NCBI GenBank assembly: GCA_903854075.1
Contig: CAINVI010000333.1
Coordinates: forward strand, 1-7,756
Direction of reading: 5' to 3'
Source of the DNA: Candidatus Pollutiaquabacter sp.
Lineage (GTDB): Bacteria; Bacteroidota; Bacteroidia; AKYH767-A; 2013-40CM-41-45
DNA length: 7,756 nucleotides
Shown here one piece after another: positions 1 through 5,289 of the stretch (position 1 is its first letter; every line of letters starts with the position of its first letter). Both the position numbers and the translations under genes were made by a program. The notes beneath the pieces are model-generated. The model did not search any database. It worked only from the letters and a program-made list of their open reading frames with translations, and was not told where the DNA came from.

Positions 1-1543
1 ATTGATTTCTACGCCGGACCAAAAAAAATGTTGCCAGAATGATGCTGGTGGTTAAGAGTAAGCACTCCAGCCGGCTGACCCATATTCCAGTAAGCTGTGC
101 ATGGGGCAATTCTTCAAAAAGAAAAACAGTTTGACTCAGCAGTTGTGCCAAAAAACGGACAGGACCCGCTAACAGATCAAACAATGGCGTAACCGGTGAA
201 CTAATCAATAATCCAATACCACCAAACATCACGACCGTAGAGATCGGGATAATTAGCAAATTGGCCGGCAGGAAATAATTGGGGAACTGATGAAAGTAGT
301 AGAGCCCCAACGGAAACGTAAAGAGCTGCGCCGACATTGCCACGCAAACGCTTTTCCAGATCAAGTCACCCACCCTGCCGGAAGGCGTCACACGTTGGTA
401 CAACCAAGGATAGAATCCGACGATGCCGGCCACTGCAGCATACGAAAGCTGAAAACCACTTTCAAACAACAGCTGCGGCTGAAGTCCGACGAGTATAAAT
501 AACGATCCGGCCAATAAATTCCAGGTATCGGTGATTCGGGAAATTGTTTTTCCGGTTACGACCAGGCTCAGCATGGCCGCTGCCCGCTGCACCGCCGGCG
601 AACAGCCGGTGAGTATAGCATACGACCAAAGACTGATGAGTATCAGCGTCAATTTCCACCAGCGGTACTTTTTATGCCTGAACAACAGGCCCAAAAACGC
701 AGCTATCACGGAATAAACCAGCGCTACATGCATTCCGGAGACTGAAAGAATATGCAAGGTGCCCGAAGCTGAAAATGCATGCATAAGATCTGCATCCACG
801 TCCGTATCATCACCCATAACCAGCGCAGCAACTACTCCAGCGTTATTCCCCCGCAAACCGGCTTGATAAAATGAATTCATCAGTTTATTCCTGAAGGACG
901 ACAGCCGATAATCCCAATCCTTGCATTCAATATCCGGTAATTGATACCAACCGTTTTCTTTTAGATAAACCGATGCATAAATCTGTTTGCGCTCCAGCCA
1001 CGCCGTGAAATCAAATTGTCCTGGATTTTGCATCAATGGTAAAATACTTATCGGTGTTGTCACCAACAGACGATCACCAATCTCCGGCAGGGTGATTTTT
1101 TTTTCTGCCGGAAAATATATCAGGATTTTTCCTGTCGCTGGCTTCCAGGTGTCCTGTGTAGCCATAGCGAGAATACGACCTACCGTTCGGAAAGATTTCC
1201 CCTTCTGGACAACAGACTCTTCCATGCGAACTAGGATAGCCTGCTGATTATGATGTGTAAAATGATGTCGGGAAATTCGGTGGTCCGATAACATACCGAT
1301 AAAAACGCCAAGGAGTAAGAGCGTAGAAAACACCACCACGCCTATCACCCATCGGTAGCGATAATTCAACCATCCATTTTTATGGAAGACTAAAAAAGAA
1401 AAAACGAAAAGTGACAGGAACAGTAAAATGCCGGCCACTAAAATATCCGCGAATTGGAAAGGCGCTTCGCCGAAACTCAGACAGATACCACAAAGAAAAA
1501 ATGGCAGCCCGCGAACGAGCGGACGAGCGCGATGGGAAATCAC
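1..1543 (-). CDS. comEC: ComEC/Rec2 DNA-uptake channel, N-terminal 514 residues (3' end cut by the window edge)
   Basis: ComEC is the inner-membrane channel that passes single-stranded DNA into the cytoplasm during natural transformation. The minus frame is open from 1543 to base 1, and I translated it fully. Hydrophobic helices lie near residues 10-60. A soluble OB-fold-like stretch follows (about 75-195) with the family's NPGQFDF signature at 173-179. The Competence-domain core then shows ALVMGDD (240-246), SGTLHILSVSGMHV (260-273), TGCSPAVQRA (312-321) and GFQLSYAAVAGI (363-374). The C-terminal part, which in many homologues is a metallo-beta-lactamase-like domain, lies outside the window, so its presence is unknown. 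In-frame stops at 1567 and 1555 limit the start, and GTG at 1543 is the only usual start codon before the first membrane segment. No Shine-Dalgarno is visible. It follows the SpoIID gene by 70 bases and is probably co-transcribed. The family call is firm; the exact start is not. Confidence 0.93.
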   Translation of the reverse strand, partial: MISHRARPLVRGLPFFLCGICLSFGEAPFQFADILVAGILLFLSLFVFSFLVFHKNGWLNYRYRWVIGVVVFSTLLLLGVFIGMLSDHRISRHHFTHHNQQAILVRMEESVVQKGKSFRTVGRILAMATQDTWKPATGKILIYFPAEKKITLPEIGDRLLVTTPISILPLMQNPGQFDFTAWLERKQIYASVYLKENGWYQLPDIECKDWDYRLSSFRNKLMNSFYQAGLRGNNAGVVAALVMGDDTDVDADLMHAFSASGTLHILSVSGMHVALVYSVIAAFLGLLFRHKKYRWWKLTLILISLWSYAILTGCSPAVQRAAAMLSLVVTGKTISRITDTWNLLAGSLFILVGLQPQLLFESGFQLSYAAVAGIVGFYPWLYQRVTPSGRVGDLIWKSVCVAMSAQLFTFPLGLYYFHQFPNYFLPANLLIIPISTVVMFGGIGLLISSPVTPLFDLLAGPVRFLAQLLSQTVFLFEELPHAQLTGIWVSRLECLLLTTSIILATFFLVRRRNQ

Positions 1544-1613
1544 GCCACAAAATTAAAAGCAGCTTCAATGGCCACACGAGGTAATCTGGCTTAGTCTATT
1601 AGCCGATACCGCT

Positions 1614-2771
1614 TCAATTAGACGAAAAACCTTTCCACTCATGATATCGGACAATCCGAACATCACAATAGTAATAGCGAATGATTTCCTCTACGGAATA
1701 TCCGGCCTGAGCCATGGCTGCAGCACCTTCCTGGCAGAGACCAACACCATGACCGTACCCTTTACCGTTAAAAACAACACTGTCATTTTCTATGGAAATG
1801 GTAAAGTAAGCTGATTTAAAATCCAAATCCCGGCGAATTACTTTTGCCGGAATGGTTAATTCACCAGCGCGGACACAGCAGCTTCTATTCAGTGAATCGA
1901 TGAACAAGTGCGCACACGGCAGACTTTCCTCCGAACAATCAACACCTTTGGAGCGCAGGTAACTTTCCCATCGCGACAATGAAATGGATTTACGCCATCG
2001 CGCATGAGGAGAATTACTGCAGAATGTATCCACGACAACCACCAGTGTCGACACCTGTTGCGACCAGGCATCACCGGATGGGGCCGTTTGTCCGCCGCAA
2101 TTGCTGTGATAAGCGGCCAATAATATTTTTTTATCAGGACCCACTACGACTTTATCGTGAGTAGCGCGAACAGCTTGATGCACCGCAACATTGTAGCGTT
2201 TACGACCATTATAGACCTGACAGTGTACGCGATCACACAGTGAAAAACCATCCACCGTATGTCGATCAAGATTTCCCAGTGTGAAGGTACGCGTCAATAT
2301 AGCCTGCACTTTCAGCATCTGCTCGTGTTCAAGATTGGAAATCTCCGATTCCACAACGGATGCTGTATACTCTTCAAGCTCCACTATATTTACCGGGGCC
2401 AAACGATTATTGCGGACTTTCAATTCCAGCGATCCTTTGTAGGAAACAGCTCCACCTCTACTTTCTCCCGGGATAATACTAAAAAGAGCCCCATCACCGG
2501 CCGAAGCAACTGTTAGTCGTGAAAAGACGCCCAATATTTTTCCTTCCGATTGTATTCTGACATTTTCAGCCACTTTCGTGAACCGAACTTCATTTCCAGC
2601 ACTCAATTGCAGGATGGTTTGACTGCTTGTCTTTATATGAAAATGTCCATCCAAACACGTGACGGTGAAGTCTGATGCTGTTTGATCAGTAAATAATCCA
2701 ATACGTATAGACTTTGCAGGAGACAGAAAAGTCAACCCTAAAAATAATACGACAAGCCCAATAAACTTCAT
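1614..2771 (-). CDS. SpoIID/LytB-domain protein, probable periplasmic peptidoglycan lytic transglycosylase
   Basis: This 385-residue protein carries the SpoIID fold, known from Firmicutes sporulation as an enzyme that cleaves stem-peptide-free glycan strands. Residues 2-16 form a hydrophobic export signal, although the cleavage site is not a clean AxA. The domain motifs appear in order: LEEYTASVVESEI (132-144, with E143 aligned to the catalytic Glu of the family), VQAILTRTF (155-163), CQVYNG (184-189), AYHSNCGGQT (220-229) with W236 downstream, and GKGYGHGVGLCQEGA (337-350). H171, C179, H183 and C184 resemble the zinc ligands reported for clostridial SpoIID; this is inference. Eleven cysteines is high for an exported protein. 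The ATG overlaps the lpxB stop as ATGA, so translation is likely coupled. With lpxB next door this cell is Gram-negative, so a role in wall remodelling, not sporulation, is expected. The substrate is not shown by the sequence. Confidence 0.9.
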   Translation of the reverse strand: MKFIGLVVLFLGLTFLSPAKSIRIGLFTDQTASDFTVTCLDGHFHIKTSSQTILQLSAGNEVRFTKVAENVRIQSEGKILGVFSRLTVASAGDGALFSIIPGESRGGAVSYKGSLELKVRNNRLAPVNIVELEEYTASVVESEISNLEHEQMLKVQAILTRTFTLGNLDRHTVDGFSLCDRVHCQVYNGRKRYNVAVHQAVRATHDKVVVGPDKKILLAAYHSNCGGQTAPSGDAWSQQVSTLVVVVDTFCSNSPHARWRKSISLSRWESYLRSKGVDCSEESLPCAHLFIDSLNRSCCVRAGELTIPAKVIRRDLDFKSAYFTISIENDSVVFNGKGYGHGVGLCQEGAAAMAQAGYSVEEIIRYYYCDVRIVRYHEWKGFSSN

Positions 2772-3895
2772 CGGGCTGTTTCTGTATAAAACTGAACGAT
2801 AGCAGTTGCCGCTTTCTTTGAGGCTCCGGCACCGCCAAGTCTGTTCTTTAATTCTTCGTAATCGGTAAGCATAGCATCTCGGTGTGGACCAACGAGAATT
2901 CTACCTAATTCCGTGGCAAGATTTCGTTCGTTCAACTCATCCTGAATCAACTCTTTAACCACTTCACGATCCATGATCAGATTCACCAGCGAGATGAAAC
3001 GGATTTTAATCAATGCACGGGCAATCCAGTAGGAAATACGATTCCCTTTATAACAAACCACTTCCGGAACTTTAAACAACGCTGTTTCCAATGTGGCCGT
3101 ACCGGAAGTTACCAATGCAGCATGCGCATGCCGTAACAATTCATACGTCTGTCCTTTCACTATGGCGATTTTTGTATCCCCGAGCAACGAGCGATAGAAG
3201 GTTAATTCTTGCGAAGGTGCTGCGCCGATCACAAACTGGTACTGCGGAAAATGCTTCACGACCGAAAGCATAAGTGGAAGCATCGTAGTGATTTCCTGCT
3301 TTCTGCTTCCGGGAAGAACGGCAATCACCGGACGATCCAAAAGCTGCTGTTGTTCCAGCCAGGTTATTCGGGAACTGGCTATCTGCTGTTGCATTGCGAT
3401 TTCATCGAGCAATGGATGTCCCACAAACTCCACAGCATATCCGTGTTTCTGATAAAACGCCTTTTCAAACGGAAGAATAACGAGCATCCGATCCACCACT
3501 TTTTTAATGGTATGAACGCGCGACTCTTTCCAGGCCCATGCCTGCGGCGAAATGTAATATACAACACGAATACCTGCTTCTTTGGCAAACTTCGCCATGC
3601 GTAAATTGAAACCCGGATAATCGACCAGGATGAGCACATCCGGACGGTAGGATAACAGGTCCGATTTGCAAACGTCTAAATTCTTCAGAATGGTCCGAAG
3701 GTTCATGACCACTTCGGCAAATCCCATGAAGGCAAGATCACGGTAGTGTTTCACCAGATGTGCACCCATCTCCTTCATCAGATCGCCGCCCCAGCAGCGG
3801 AACTCAGCCTGCTGATCAAGCTCTTTCAACTCGCGCATCAGATTGGCGGCATGAAGGTCGCCGGAAGCTTCTCCTGCTATGATATAATACCGCAT
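2768..3895 (-). CDS. lpxB: Lipid-A-disaccharide synthase
   Basis: LpxB joins UDP-2,3-diacylglucosamine to lipid X, making the disaccharide of lipid A with release of UDP, at the inner face of the inner membrane. The 375 residues are close to the 382 of the E. coli enzyme and start directly at the family N-terminus. Visible motifs are AGEASGD (7-13), MGFAEV (57-62), DYPGFN (92-97), YYISPQAWAW (113-122), FVGHPL (157-162), LPGSR (194-198) and SGTATLE (264-270), the last belonging to the nucleotide-sugar half of the GT-B-like fold. The gene starts inside the stop codon of the small membrane protein before it (TGATG) and ends overlapping the next start (ATGA), so it sits in the middle of a coupled run. 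The other lpx genes are not in the window. Identification is near certain. Confidence 0.98.
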   Translation of the reverse strand: MRYYIIAGEASGDLHAANLMRELKELDQQAEFRCWGGDLMKEMGAHLVKHYRDLAFMGFAEVVMNLRTILKNLDVCKSDLLSYRPDVLILVDYPGFNLRMAKFAKEAGIRVVYYISPQAWAWKESRVHTIKKVVDRMLVILPFEKAFYQKHGYAVEFVGHPLLDEIAMQQQIASSRITWLEQQQLLDRPVIAVLPGSRKQEITTMLPLMLSVVKHFPQYQFVIGAAPSQELTFYRSLLGDTKIAIVKGQTYELLRHAHAALVTSGTATLETALFKVPEVVCYKGNRISYWIARALIKIRFISLVNLIMDREVVKELIQDELNERNLATELGRILVGPHRDAMLTDYEELKNRLGGAGASKKAATAIVQFYTETAR

Positions 3896-4197
3896 CAGAA
3901 GAATTTAAGATAAACAACCACGAAGACATAAATAAATGTAGCGCCCAATACACCACGAGCTGAATAATCTCTATTCATCTTCAAGAATGTAAAAAACAAC
4001 ACAAGGTTTACAATGACCGACAGACTGATCACATGTGGAAGAACGTTTCTTGTTTGAAACAATTCGAACACGTCCAAAAAAGAAACGCCTTTAAAATAAA
4101 GCGAGGTGAATGCCAGATATCCGATGACAGGTGCGAACAACCCGGCCAACCAACCTGTAATTACTTGTCGCTGGAAGGATGAAGGATCAATAGCCAT
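3895..4197 (-). CDS. Small three-helix membrane protein, unknown function (second of a tandem pair)
   Basis: I do not recognise this as a named family. From the ATG at 4197 it has 100 residues, with three hydrophobic segments at about 15-35, 53-74 and 82-98 and a basic loop (KMNRDYSARG) before the last one. An earlier in-frame ATG at 4224 would add nine residues (MYSTVSSSE) and lengthen the overlap with the gene before it from 11 to 38 bases. I prefer 4197 because it gives the same overlap and nearly the same length as its neighbour; neither start has a Shine-Dalgarno. The stop overlaps the lpxB start by one base (TGATG). Its layout and C-terminal pattern resemble the protein just upstream (R-x5-G-[LV]-L-x2-T-F near the last helix), suggesting an old duplication. 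Its place directly before lpxB points to the inner membrane and perhaps the lipid A pathway, but that is only context. Confidence 0.78.
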   Translation of the reverse strand: MAIDPSSFQRQVITGWLAGLFAPVIGYLAFTSLYFKGVSFLDVFELFQTRNVLPHVISLSVIVNLVLFFTFLKMNRDYSARGVLGATFIYVFVVVYLKFF

Positions 4198-4492
4198 TTC
4201 TGAACTTGAAACTGTAGAATACATAAATCACCGCCATCAGGAAGGTTACTGACAACAATCCTTTGCCGGTTTTCTCGCGGGAAAGATTGACCATCATCAA
4301 ACGGAAAACAATAAGCACAATCGCAAGGGTAAAGAGCTGAATGCGCGGCGGCGGCAGAAAATCGGTACGGCCGATGGCATCGCCAACTACCATTCTCAAC
4401 TCTTCCAAGAGAACATAAATAGCGGGAATAAGCACTCCACCGGCTGCGACTCCTAACCAGTAACGATCGGCGAAAGCCGCTTTATAATTCAT
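4187..4492 (-). CDS. Small three-helix membrane protein, unknown function (first of a tandem pair)
   Basis: This 101-residue protein is not recognised. Hydrophobic segments lie at about 11-32, 51-69 and 79-96. A short polar loop with an LPPPR stretch (46-50) precedes the second, and a basic loop (NLSREKTGKG) precedes the third. By the positive-inside rule that basic loop should face the cytoplasm. The ATG lies inside the end of surE with an 11-base overlap, and the gene's own end overlaps the next start by 11 bases again. No Shine-Dalgarno is visible, so re-initiation after surE is the likely route of translation. The reality of the gene is supported by the tight packing between surE and lpxB and by the similar layout of the next protein. 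No enzymatic motif is visible. Confidence 0.78.
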   Translation of the reverse strand: MNYKAAFADRYWLGVAAGGVLIPAIYVLLEELRMVVGDAIGRTDFLPPPRIQLFTLAIVLIVFRLMMVNLSREKTGKGLLSVTFLMAVIYVFYSFKFRNGY

Positions 4493-5258
4493 AACTCTGC
4501 TCGTTCAGAAAAGGGATGGCATGATGGGCCGTGAGATCGAATTGCACAGGAACAACGGAAACATAGTGATGTGCAAGCGCCCATTCGTCTGTATCCTCGC
4601 CTTTATCATTATTGATAAACTTTCCTGTCAACCAATAATATTTTCGTCGGCTGGGATCCATCCGTTCTTCAAACTCTTCCTGCCACTTAGCCATAGCCTG
4701 TCGGCAGATCTTCATACCTTTTATTTCCGTCAGTGCCACATCGGGAATATTCACATTCAAGAGTGTTCCGGCGGGCAAACCGTGCCGAAGGATATTCATT
4801 GCCACTTTTCGGGCTACGGCTTTGGCTGTGGTAAAATCTGCGTCCAGCGAATGATTTAACAATGAGAATCCTGCTGATGGTATACCTTCGATGGCGCCCT
4901 CCATGGCCGCGGACATGGTGCCGGAGTAAATCACATTGATGGACGAATTACTGCCATGATTGATGCCGGACAAACAAAGATCCGGCTTGCGGTGCAAGAG
5001 CTTATCGATGGCTAGCTTAACACAATCCACCGGTGTACCGCTGGTCTGATACCAATCGTGTTCGCCGTGTACATCGACTTTGTCAAGGCGAAGCGGTTGA
5101 TTAAGTGTGATGGCATGTCCCATTCCAGATTGTGGACTATCCGGAGCTACCACAATCAATTCTCCTAGATCTTTTACCGCATCAACCAGCGCATGCAGCC
5201 CCGGCGCAGTAATTCCATCGTCGTTGGTCACCAAGATGACCGGCTTCTTATTTTCCAC
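4482..5258 (-). CDS. surE: 5'/3'-nucleotidase SurE
   Basis: SurE is a cytoplasmic, metal-dependent phosphatase acting on nucleoside 5'- and 3'-monophosphates. The 258 residues are the usual length. The metal site is complete: TNDDG gives N12, D13 and D14; S44 lies in PDSPQSGMGHAIT; N100 lies in SGINHGSN. The intervals D14-S44 (30) and S44-N100 (56) equal those of the Thermotoga maritima ligands D9, S39 and N95 as I remember them. The family motif YSGTMSAAMEGA follows at 111-122. The start is GTG at 5258: an in-frame TAA five codons upstream leaves no room for an earlier ATG, and the protein begins right at the first beta-strand. It lies 31 bases after the coiled-coil protein and overlaps the small membrane gene behind it by 11 bases, so it heads the coupled run towards lpxB. 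Confidence 0.98.
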   Translation of the reverse strand: MENKKPVILVTNDDGITAPGLHALVDAVKDLGELIVVAPDSPQSGMGHAITLNQPLRLDKVDVHGEHDWYQTSGTPVDCVKLAIDKLLHRKPDLCLSGINHGSNSSINVIYSGTMSAAMEGAIEGIPSAGFSLLNHSLDADFTTAKAVARKVAMNILRHGLPAGTLLNVNIPDVALTEIKGMKICRQAMAKWQEEFEERMDPSRRKYYWLTGKFINNDKGEDTDEWALAHHYVSVVPVQFDLTAHHAIPFLNEQSYEL

Positions 5259-5289
5259 GGGAGAAATTGATTACTAAAATTAATACTAC

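Noticed and set aside
462..659. Minus-strand 65-residue open frame
   Set aside because: It lies wholly inside comEC in a shifted frame, across the TGCSPAVQRA motif.
1548..1555. TAATTTTG on the minus strand matching the TAnnTTTG promoter box before comEC
   Set aside because: Transcription would start at or inside the start codon, and no -33 element lies at a suitable distance; A/T-rich start context explains it.
1380..1577. Minus-strand 65-residue open frame from GTG 1577
   Set aside because: It overlaps the start of comEC in another frame, is Arg/Ser/Phe-rich, and matches nothing; the comEC frame carries the family motifs.
3209..3604. Plus-strand 131-residue open frame opposite lpxB
   Set aside because: lpxB is certain on the other strand, and this translation has no recognisable motif.
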